Assembly: GCA_958419945.1 (NCBI GenBank)
Contig: CATZIC010000058.1
Coordinates: 1 to 12,719, forward strand
DNA: 12,719 nt
Direction of reading: 5' to 3'
From: an uncultured Clostridia bacterium
GTDB lineage: Bacteria; Bacillota; Clostridia; Christensenellales; Borkfalkiaceae
The translations under genes and the position numbers were made by a program. The notes below the pieces were generated by a model. It saw nothing but the letters and a program-made list of their open reading frames with translations. It did no database searches and had not been told where the DNA came from. This document shows, piece after piece, positions 1 through 6,493 of this stretch (positions are counted from its first letter, which is position 1; every line of letters starts with the position of its first letter).

Positions 1-78
1 GTTTTTACAGAATTTGTAAAAGAAATCGGTAGCATAATTGCAATCGATAGTGTAATTACAAATAATCAAAAAAACTAA
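1..78 (+). CDS. 3' end of an upstream gene (partial, unidentified)
   Basis: Frame 1 is open from the first base to a TAA at 76-78 and gives 25 residues ending in VITNNQKN. The other two forward frames hit stops within about 40 bases, which favours this frame. The piece is too short to assign to a family. Its place just ahead of a sugar-transport operon would suit a transcription regulator, but that is only a guess from context. It could also be non-coding, since an open run of 25 codons is weak evidence. Confidence 0.35.
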   Translation, partial: VFTEFVKEIGSIIAIDSVITNNQKN

Positions 79-140
79 TAGATTAAATAACGAACTGAAA
101 AGTCAAAAAAGCGATTTTTGGCACAAAAAAGACGAATTTA

Positions 141-151
141 TGTAATTTACA
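141..151. promoter_or_regulatory. Candidate operator palindrome over the -35 box
   Basis: TGTAA-T-TTACA is a perfect inverted repeat with one central base, and its right arm is inside the TTTACA -35 element. A repressor bound here would block polymerase. Two related palindromes lie upstream: TTTTACA-5 nt-TGTAAAA at 3-21 and TGTAATTACA at 51-60. The region is AT-rich, so chance is a real alternative. Confidence 0.3.
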
Positions 152-174
152 AACAGCATTTTTGGGTTTATAAT
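146..174 (+). promoter_or_regulatory. Sigma-A-type promoter of the leader and operon
   Basis: TTTACA at 146-151 (five of six consensus bases) and a perfect TATAAT at 169-174 are separated by the ideal 17 bases. Transcription would start near 181, giving an untranslated leader of roughly 88 bases before the small ORF at 269. This is the only convincing promoter seen ahead of the six-gene cluster. Confidence 0.7.
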
Positions 175-268
175 TTAGGCATATTCATCTTTCTTTCATT
201 TTTGTTTTAATCTTCAATTATTGCCTTTTGAAAGAGCGGTGTAAATTTTTTGAAAGGATTAAACAAAA

Positions 269-379
269 ATGCTTAATAAGAAAAACACTAATTACACTTT
301 TTTAAGTAGCAGTACCATAATAACTATGGTATCAAAGCCGAGTAATTCTTCTACTTGGTCTTTAAGCGTATGGATTTAA
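269..379 (+). CDS. Small ORF of 36 codons in the operon leader (leader peptide or small protein)
   Basis: ATG at 269 follows AAAGGA at 253-258 with a 10-base gap, and TAA is at 377-379. The product has a polar N-terminus (MLNKKNTNYTF) and a Ser/Thr-rich remainder: nine Ser, five Thr, and two Trp at residues 30 and 35, close to the end. There is no clear signal peptide or full-length membrane segment. The stop lies two bases before the terminator stem at 382, the spacing expected if ribosome position or stalling influenced the terminator. It could be a regulatory leader peptide for the downstream transport operon, an independent small protein with its own terminator, or a spurious ORF. The good ribosome binding site, promoter distance and terminator argue against spurious. 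I do not recognise the family. Confidence 0.5.
   Translation: MLNKKNTNYTFLSSSTIITMVSKPSNSSTWSLSVWI
313..331 (+). other. Stem-loop inside the small ORF
   Basis: TACCATA (313-319) and TATGGTA (325-331) pair perfectly over 7 bp around a 5-base loop. It lies in the middle of the small ORF, upstream of the terminator. It might act as a pause or ribosome-sensitive structure, but I found no obvious competing pairing with the terminator arms. Confidence 0.35.
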
Positions 380-381
380 CG

Positions 382-422
382 CCACTTTTGCGGGATTTTT
401 CCCCTCAAAAGTGGTATTTTTT
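382..422 (+). terminator. Rho-independent terminator/attenuator after the small ORF
   Basis: CCACTTTTG (382-390) pairs perfectly with CAAAAGTGG (406-414). Inside, GGGA (392-395) pairs with TCCC (400-403) around a TTTT loop. The hairpin is followed at once by TATTTTTT (415-422), so it has all the parts of an intrinsic terminator. It lies between the promoter at 146-174 and the ABC ATPase start at 470, and no second promoter is seen between 423 and 469. Operon expression therefore probably depends on read-through or antitermination. Confidence 0.8.
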
Positions 423-469
423 ATAAAATTTTTCAGGTTTCACATTATGAAATTCAGAAGGGGGTAACC

Positions 470-2164
470 ATGGCAGGATTATCATTAAGACACATTTACA
501 AAGTATATCAGAGTAAAGAGAGAAAAAATAAAAAGAAAGACGATGGGAAAAGAAGAGGCGATTTTCTCGCTGTCAAAGATTTTAATATGGAAATCGAGGA
601 CGGAGAGTTTATCGTATTCGTCGGGCCTTCCGGTTGCGGTAAGTCCACAACTTTACGAATGATTGCGGGGCTTGAAGATATTACTGCCGGTGATTTGTAC
701 ATAGGCGACCGCTTAGTGAATGACGTTGCACCCAAAGACAGGGATATTGCAATGGTATTTCAAAACTATGCACTATATCCGCATATGAGTGCGGAACAAA
801 ATATAGCGTTCGGTCTTAAAATGCGTAGAATTCCCGTCGAAAAGAAGGATGAAAACGGAAATCCCGTATTGGAAATCGACAAGAAAAAAATTTCCGAATT
901 AAAAAATACTTTAAAAACGGTAGACGCGGATTTACGCTATGCTGAAATAAACGATGCGGAAATTCCCTTCCGCCACAAAATGCGTGAACTTGAGCTCGAG
1001 TATCAAAAACTGATTGAGAGAAGAAACGCAGAATGCGTCGGACAAGACGGTTCTAAAATTAAAGAGATAAAAGAAAATTGCAAAAAAGCAATCGCAGAAT
1101 TAAACGTTAAGGCAAACGCCGTTGTAGATGCCCAAAAGGCTGCCGTCAAGGTCGTTAAAATGAAATATGCCGCTAAACCGGCAGAGCAGGTAGAGGCGGC
1201 AACAAAAAAGGCTGAAGAACTTTCAAAGATTGCCGGCGTTGATATTTCCGAAATTTGCGAAGGGGAAGTTAAACTTGCGCTAAAGGAAAGAAAGGCTCAA
1301 ACCGAAAGCGATTTAGAGCACTATTTAAAAACCCCCGTTCAGGCCTACGAATACAAGCATATCGCAAAAGAAGTTATTGCCGAAAAAGTAAAATGGGCAG
1401 CCGAAATATTAGGCGTTACCGAACTTTTGGACAACAAGCCCAAGGCAATGTCGGGCGGACAAAGACAACGTATTGCTTTAGGAAGAGCCATCGTCAGAGA
1501 GCCGAAAGTAATGCTACTTGACGAGCCGCTTTCCAATCTGGACGCAAAACTGAGAACCTCGATGCGTTCGGAAATCGTCAAACTTCACGAGCGTTTAAAA
1601 ACCACGTTTATCTACGTGACGCACGATCAGATAGAAGCAATGACGATGGGCACCCGCATCGTGGTTATGAAATCCGGAATAATACAACAGATCGACAGTC
1701 CTACCAACCTGTTCGATTTCCCGGAAAACAAATTTGTGGCAGGGTTTATCGGCACACCGCAAATGAACTTTTTCGACGTAACGATCAAAAAAGAAGAAGA
1801 TATGCTTAAGGTTAAGTTCGTAAACGGTGAAGAACAGAAATATAAACTTGCGAATATGAGAAAAATCGCAAAAGAATACTTGGACGGGGCGGAGCATGAA
1901 GTAACGCTGGGTATTCGCGGCGAGCATATAAGAATAGGCGAAAGCGGATTGACTTCTATCCTTAATATAAAAGAAATACTCGGAAGTACGACTCAATTAT
2001 TCGTAAAGATAACGCCGGATAGCGGTGATAGCATTATTTGTATCAATGACCGCAACGACAGCAGGATAGGCGACACTATTAAAATGTCGTTTGACGAAAG
2101 TCGTATTCACTTATTCGATAAAAACACCGAACTTTCCATTATGGAAAGAACTTATGGAAACTAA
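470..2164 (+). CDS. Sugar ABC transporter ATP-binding protein, MsmK/UgpC type, with a large helical insertion
   Basis: This ATPase should power import of oligosaccharides through a CUT1-type sugar ABC transporter at the inner face of the membrane. Visible motifs are Walker A GPSGCGKST (52-60), the Q-loop glutamine (98), signature MSGGQ (327-331), Walker B VMLLDEP (347-353), H-loop His385, and a C-terminal TOBE/OB-like regulatory domain (about 434-555). The family is usually about 360-380 residues; this protein has 564. The excess is mostly one segment at about 124-300, between FGLKMRRIP and AAEILGVTELL in the helical subdomain. It is rich in Lys, Glu and Ala and looks strongly helical, probably coiled-coil. 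A second small lysine/arginine-rich insertion is at 16-30. Frame and both flanking cores are intact, so this is not a frameshift. ATG 470 follows AAGGGGG at 458-464. Such ATPases often serve several permease pairs, which fits the lack of permeases here. The transported sugar is not determined. Confidence 0.93.
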   Translation: MAGLSLRHIYKVYQSKERKNKKKDDGKRRGDFLAVKDFNMEIEDGEFIVFVGPSGCGKSTTLRMIAGLEDITAGDLYIGDRLVNDVAPKDRDIAMVFQNYALYPHMSAEQNIAFGLKMRRIPVEKKDENGNPVLEIDKKKISELKNTLKTVDADLRYAEINDAEIPFRHKMRELELEYQKLIERRNAECVGQDGSKIKEIKENCKKAIAELNVKANAVVDAQKAAVKVVKMKYAAKPAEQVEAATKKAEELSKIAGVDISEICEGEVKLALKERKAQTESDLEHYLKTPVQAYEYKHIAKEVIAEKVKWAAEILGVTELLDNKPKAMSGGQRQRIALGRAIVREPKVMLLDEPLSNLDAKLRTSMRSEIVKLHERLKTTFIYVTHDQIEAMTMGTRIVVMKSGIIQQIDSPTNLFDFPENKFVAGFIGTPQMNFFDVTIKKEEDMLKVKFVNGEEQKYKLANMRKIAKEYLDGAEHEVTLGIRGEHIRIGESGLTSILNIKEILGSTTQLFVKITPDSGDSIICINDRNDSRIGDTIKMSFDESRIHLFDKNTELSIMERTYGN

Positions 2165-2192
2165 ACGGCAGTAATAAATGAAAACAAGCTAA

Positions 2193-2199
2193 AAGGAGG
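2193..2199 (+). promoter_or_regulatory. Ribosome binding site for a GTG start
   Basis: AAGGAGG is a near-perfect Shine-Dalgarno sequence, but it lies 15 bases before the GTG at 2215, longer than usual. No ATG or TTG lies in frame between them. The MKKW-type N-terminus followed by a membrane segment supports GTG as the start. Wide spacing plus GTG may lower translation of this gene relative to its neighbours. Confidence 0.55.
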
Positions 2200-2214
2200 G
2201 TAAAAGATTATACC

Positions 2215-3498
2215 GTGAAAAAATGGATAAAATTTTTCGGATTAAGTTTCTTTTTAAATAAAGAAGCGGAAAAAGCACCGAAATTCGGGCTCGGTTCTGC
2301 GTTATTAGCCATTTTTTTGGCTATGGTATTCTTCCTTTCGGGCTATTATGCTTCGGACGTTCTGCCCTTTAAAAAGCACTACGAAGGGGCAGGAGAATAT
2401 AAACAGTTTATTCATAACGCATTCGGCGGTAGTCTTCATTTTGAAATCAAAGATAATAAGGCGGCGGCCGATAAAAAGATCAATACCTATACGGCAGATT
2501 CAGATAAAAAGTTGTATTCGGTAAATAACTACGACTTAATCGTGGACACAAGGCCGTCGGATATGTTGATTAATTTTACTCAGGCGGCTGTAAAAGGTGA
2601 CAAGAAAATCACTTACGAAGAATATCTTGACCTTAACGACGAAGCGAAAAAAGAATATACGCTGAAAGTAGAGTATTCGGACGAAGAAATGATCGTAACT
2701 TCGGAAAAGGCGGAGTTATTCAAAGCGTATTTAGAAAAAATAAGCACGGAAACCGATGAAAATTACAGCGCCCAAGCAGCGCAGGAATATAACGACTTAA
2801 AGGCAAAAAATAGCGAATATTCCGAAGAAGAATACAATAAAGAACTTTACTATTTGTACGTCAGACACTACTATACTTCGGTAAAATCCTCCTATCAAGG
2901 AGCAAAAGCACCGGTACTGAGAGATTATTATTACAATGATTATATAACAGCCGGAAAAGCCTACTATTTTTACCTTTTCGACAATTTGTGCGCAGGCTCG
3001 TTTGAAACGGATAGCGGAGTGCCGATTGTGTTCGGCGGATATTTCAATAACTGTACCGACGGAGAAATAACGGATATCGACGGTTTCATAAAACAGGTTT
3101 ACTACGATACATCGGGATACACGTTCGTTTCCTATCTATTCAGCACTATAGCGTTATTTTCCACGTTAGCGGTTGCGCCTTTAATCGTTGCGCTTTTGAT
3201 GTGGGCAATAAGAAAGCTATTAAAGGAAGGCTGGGAAAAGTCTTTTGCGGGATGTTATAAAATAGTCGCATCGTTTATATGGTTTACGGCGCTACTTATA
3301 TCCCTTGCGTTATTTACAGGCGGCTGGTTTGCCTCTGCCCGTGCTTTATATAAGCTGATACCGATAACCTTTACGGCAATACTTATTATTCGCACGGCAA
3401 TATTCTGCATTTTAGTTACTGTAAAAAAGAAGAAACTTGCCTACGAAGATAAAAACGAAACCAATCAATTTAATGATATATATGGAGGGAATTTATGA
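2215..3498 (+). CDS. Four-TM membrane protein with a large extracytoplasmic domain, unknown function
   Basis: The 427 residues have one membrane segment near the N-terminus (about 24-45), a polar region of about 255 residues rich in Tyr, Glu, Asp and Lys (46-302), three further hydrophobic segments (about 303-331, 346-371, 380-403), and a short cytoplasmic tail. The large loop is predicted to be outside the cell. The order one TM, external loop, three TMs, together with the phrase DLIVDTRP in the loop, recalls DUF1189/YvdJ-type proteins found near maltodextrin transporters. That is a resemblance in layout, not a family assignment. It starts 50 bases after the ATPase gene and its stop overlaps the next start (ATGA), so it is probably translationally coupled to the esterase. 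It may assist or regulate the transporter or surface lipoproteins. No catalytic motif was seen, and the domain pattern does not match an ABC permease with an EAA loop. Confidence 0.85.
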   Translation: MKKWIKFFGLSFFLNKEAEKAPKFGLGSALLAIFLAMVFFLSGYYASDVLPFKKHYEGAGEYKQFIHNAFGGSLHFEIKDNKAAADKKINTYTADSDKKLYSVNNYDLIVDTRPSDMLINFTQAAVKGDKKITYEEYLDLNDEAKKEYTLKVEYSDEEMIVTSEKAELFKAYLEKISTETDENYSAQAAQEYNDLKAKNSEYSEEEYNKELYYLYVRHYYTSVKSSYQGAKAPVLRDYYYNDYITAGKAYYFYLFDNLCAGSFETDSGVPIVFGGYFNNCTDGEITDIDGFIKQVYYDTSGYTFVSYLFSTIALFSTLAVAPLIVALLMWAIRKLLKEGWEKSFAGCYKIVASFIWFTALLISLALFTGGWFASARALYKLIPITFTAILIIRTAIFCILVTVKKKKLAYEDKNETNQFNDIYGGNL

Positions 3499-4484
3499 AG
3501 ATCAGAAAAATACTTGTTTCTGTAATTGCGGTTATGCTTATTGCCGTTTTATTAGTCGGATGCAATCCCGATAGCGGCGAAAGCGGCAGTTCGGGAACCG
3601 ACGCTAACGATTACGGTGAATTGTGTATCGAAGATTTAAAGGTTACAATCGATCAAAATAAGCATTGCACCTTTGCCGAGATCGACCCGATATTTACAAA
3701 ACCGGAAAAAGCAGAAGAACTTTCGTATACCTATGACACGGGTTATTTAAAAATCGAAAACGATATCGTTATGCCGATTCGCCGTGAAGCTACGAAAGTA
3801 AACGTAAGGGCAAAAAGCGAACACTTTAACGTTGTTTTCGGTGTGGAAATCGAATATATCCGTTACAGCGGACCTGACGCAACGATGACCGATTTATTCG
3901 ATACAAGCCGTTTCAGCGGTAATATTATATCGAGTCAGGAAAAGTGCAAAAACTTAACTGCGGATACGACTTTGTTTATCGGCGACAGTTTTATGGACGA
4001 CTATTTTATCGGCGAGTATATGCAAACTTACAGTGCGGATAAAAAGGTTCTGAATGCAGGCATAAGTTCGACGACGAGTTATCATTGGGAAAGCAAATTT
4101 GCGGAAATTATCGGCGACGTTGCACCTAAAAATATCGTACTTCATATCGGTACGAATAATTTCTACGACGCACACGATTCCGTCAGTTTTACCGAAGCAA
4201 GCCTTGAAAGACTTATGATGTATTTGCACACAACCTATCCCACGAGCAAAATTTATTGGTTTAATATAACGCAGCGCTCGAACACCGCCTACTATACGCA
4301 GGTAGAGGAAACGAATACGTATATGGCAAATTGGTGTGCCAAATATGATTGGATTACCTGTGTGGATACCTGTTCCCGCGTTACGACCGGAATGCTTCGT
4401 GACGGCGTTCATCCGACTACGGAAAACTATAAAGTTTTTACAGACGCTCTTGTAGAAGCGGGCTGTGAAATCCAAAGCAAATAA
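3495..4484 (+). CDS. SGNH/GDSL-family esterase lipoprotein
   Basis: A probable cell-surface hydrolase that removes acyl groups, perhaps acetyl decorations on a polysaccharide. The N-terminus is a lipoprotein signal peptide with lipobox LVGC and lipidated Cys23, then a Gly/Ser-rich linker. Residues about 42-122 form a beta-rich segment resembling a bacterial Ig-like domain. The SGNH domain covers about 155-325: block I FIGDSF with nucleophile Ser165, block II NAGIS with Gly189, block III IGTNN with Asn221, and block V DGVHP with Asp303 and His306. All four hallmark positions are present, so it should be active. The start overlaps the previous stop by four bases, with GGAGGG upstream at 3484-3489. 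Company with GH43 and GH3 enzymes favours a carbohydrate esterase over a lipase, but the substrate is inferred only from context. Confidence 0.88.
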   Translation: MKIRKILVSVIAVMLIAVLLVGCNPDSGESGSSGTDANDYGELCIEDLKVTIDQNKHCTFAEIDPIFTKPEKAEELSYTYDTGYLKIENDIVMPIRREATKVNVRAKSEHFNVVFGVEIEYIRYSGPDATMTDLFDTSRFSGNIISSQEKCKNLTADTTLFIGDSFMDDYFIGEYMQTYSADKKVLNAGISSTTSYHWESKFAEIIGDVAPKNIVLHIGTNNFYDAHDSVSFTEASLERLMMYLHTTYPTSKIYWFNITQRSNTAYYTQVEETNTYMANWCAKYDWITCVDTCSRVTTGMLRDGVHPTTENYKVFTDALVEAGCEIQSK

Positions 4485-4496
4485 AGGAAATAAGTT

Positions 4497-6482
4497 ATGA
4501 AAAAGTTTAAATTTATAACGGTTTGTTTGGTAATGCTGATGGTATTCGGTGTTTGTCTTACCGGATGCGGTTCCAAAGAGTACAAACTTTCCCACTATAG
4601 CGGAGAAAACAAAGATAAAAACGGAAGAACGATTTACAATACGGAATTGTTCTACAGCAATCAAATTCCGCAAGGATATCCCGATCCCGATATTTTAGAC
4701 GATACCGCCCGCACGGGTTACTATTATCTGTTCGGAACGTCGGGCTGCTTTACGACGATGCGTTCTAAAAATCTCGTGGAGTGGGAGGACGTCGGCCCTA
4801 CCTTCTTTCCCCGTCAGTCCGACGAAGTAAGGCGTGCAACGAAAACCCATAATTGGGCGCCTGAAGTTATTTACGACGAAGAAACGAGATTATACTACTT
4901 ATTTTTCAGCGCAAGACAGGAGTCCGTATCCGGCATTGAAGACGACGCTTTCGGAAAAGACACAAGCGTAGACCAAAGCAAGGCCGGCGTAGTAAGCAAT
5001 CAAAGCATGTACAACATGTTCGTGGCTGTCTCGGACAGTCCTTCCGGCCCATATAAATTGGTGGATTTTACCGATGAAAACGTTGTCGAAAACATTCATA
5101 CTTACAATACAGAAGCGGGAAAAGAGATTTCAAAAGAAGACGCCGAAAGCGGTAAGTACGCATACGTAACGAAAGGCGATAAGTACTACGAAGCGGCTTT
5201 CCCACACTATTGGGCGAAGTATTGTTTGCTTTCTCCGGACGAACTTTCCAAAGTAATGAATAAGAACAAAGTCGGAACGGGCGGAAGCTCCAATTACGCA
5301 CCCGAGGCAGGGTATTTTGCAACCATCGATCCACATCCTTACGTTGATCCTGTGGAATCGGTAAACCCCGAAACAGGCAAGAAGTATCATAAAAAATATT
5401 TCTATTTCAAAACGGAAAACACAGGTTGGAACATTAACGTCGTCGTGGAAATGAAAGATTGGCTCACGCCGATATGGTCTACGGCAAAATACGTAACCGC
5501 AAACGGTTATTACACAATCGAAGATTGGAAAAACGGCAGTAATTACGGCGTAAGTTACGAATATACGGAATGTAACGAAGGCCCGCACGTTATTTATCAT
5601 AAGGATAAAAACGGAAAAGGTTTGTATTACTTCACCTATTCCACAAATAATTACACGTCAAGCATGTATCAAGTAGGAATGGCTGTTTCCGAAAGTCCGG
5701 TTGGTCCGTTCAGAAAACTTACCGAAGAAGAGGGCGGATTATTGATTTGCTCCTCGTCAACGGGAAGCCGTACGGTATCCGGCGCAGGACACCACTCTTT
5801 CATGACGATAGGCGATCAGCTTTATATAACCTATCACCGCCACGAAGATTATTTGGTGGGCGGCGCAGACAGATATGCGGCGACGGACGAAGTAAAGTGG
5901 ATAACGGTTAAAGATATCAACGGACAGGATATGGATATTCCATACGTTAACGGACCGACCGATTCCATGCAGCCTTTGCCGGCAGCGTACAGCGGATATA
6001 AAAACATTGCCGATAAAGCGAAGGTATCTTGCAGCTTAAGCGGTGTGGAAACCTCATATTTAACGGACGGTTTGTTATCCGTCCACAAGACGGCTAATCC
6101 GAAATTTATGGATTACGTTAAAGAAACCTACCTTACCGAAACCGCTACGTTTACGTTCGACTTCGATAACGCGCAGTCTATCCGCGCGATTATGGTTTAC
6201 AATTCGGCTTTGGAAGAAAATATTTTCAAAAATATTTCAAGCATCGAGTTGACGCTTTCGGACGGAAGTACGAGGATAATGAACGATATTAAATTTGACT
6301 TAGAGGAGTATTGTGCGCTCGGCGGTCAGAACGGCGACAGAGTACTTTACGTTATGCCGGGTGCCGCAGCGTTTGCGGAGTTTTACGATATCGAAGTCAA
6401 ATGCGTTAAGATTACGGTAGAAAAGCCGTCAAACCAAGATAAAGTCGGCCTTTCGGAAATTCGTATTTTAGGCAAAGCGTAA
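4497..6482 (+). CDS. GH43-family glycoside hydrolase lipoprotein with a C-terminal discoidin-like domain
   Basis: A surface-attached five-bladed beta-propeller glycosidase, expected to cleave alpha-L-arabinofuranosyl or beta-xylosyl linkages. The signal peptide ends in lipobox LTGC with Cys24. GH43 landmarks are YPDPDI with catalytic base Asp63, NWAPEV (119-124), IDPHP with candidate pKa-modulating Asp278, NEGPH with catalytic acid Glu361, and GAGHHS (429-434). A poorly conserved stretch (about 142-270) separates the second blade from the IDPHP motif, so this member is longer than simple arabinanases. Residues about 500-658 form a second domain with F5/8-type (CBM32-like) features, ending in a SEIRILGKA-type strand. 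The gene starts 12 bases after the esterase stop, with AAAGGA at 4484-4489 overlapping that stop. The catalytic set is complete. The GH43 subfamily, and so arabinanase versus xylosidase or arabinofuranosidase, cannot be settled here. Confidence 0.92.
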   Translation: MKKFKFITVCLVMLMVFGVCLTGCGSKEYKLSHYSGENKDKNGRTIYNTELFYSNQIPQGYPDPDILDDTARTGYYYLFGTSGCFTTMRSKNLVEWEDVGPTFFPRQSDEVRRATKTHNWAPEVIYDEETRLYYLFFSARQESVSGIEDDAFGKDTSVDQSKAGVVSNQSMYNMFVAVSDSPSGPYKLVDFTDENVVENIHTYNTEAGKEISKEDAESGKYAYVTKGDKYYEAAFPHYWAKYCLLSPDELSKVMNKNKVGTGGSSNYAPEAGYFATIDPHPYVDPVESVNPETGKKYHKKYFYFKTENTGWNINVVVEMKDWLTPIWSTAKYVTANGYYTIEDWKNGSNYGVSYEYTECNEGPHVIYHKDKNGKGLYYFTYSTNNYTSSMYQVGMAVSESPVGPFRKLTEEEGGLLICSSSTGSRTVSGAGHHSFMTIGDQLYITYHRHEDYLVGGADRYAATDEVKWITVKDINGQDMDIPYVNGPTDSMQPLPAAYSGYKNIADKAKVSCSLSGVETSYLTDGLLSVHKTANPKFMDYVKETYLTETATFTFDFDNAQSIRAIMVYNSALEENIFKNISSIELTLSDGSTRIMNDIKFDLEEYCALGGQNGDRVLYVMPGAAAFAEFYDIEVKCVKITVEKPSNQDKVGLSEIRILGKA

Positions 6483-6493
6483 GGGGGTAAACA

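Noticed and set aside
104..120. CAAAAA-5 nt-TTTTTG inverted repeat as a terminator for the upstream gene
   Set aside because: A stem made almost only of A-T pairs without a following T-run is too weak to call.
839..1369. Frameshift or assembly error as the cause of the long ATPase
   Set aside because: The frame is continuous, the conserved motifs on both sides are complete and in the same frame, and the insert has a consistent helix-prone composition.
3954..4673. Long minus-strand open frame of 239 codons opposite the esterase and GH43 genes
   Set aside because: It lies fully across two strongly supported plus-strand genes, has Phe/Arg/Tyr-rich composition typical of antisense frames, and no ribosome binding site or domain was seen.
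5073..5090. Resemblance to a CcpA (cre) site, TGAAAACGTTGTCG
   Set aside because: It is deep inside the GH43 coding sequence and matches the consensus only in part; likely coding chance.
5130..5600. Minus-strand open frame of 156 codons within the GH43 gene
   Set aside because: The opposite strand encodes conserved GH43 catalytic motifs in this interval; the antisense frame has no supporting feature.
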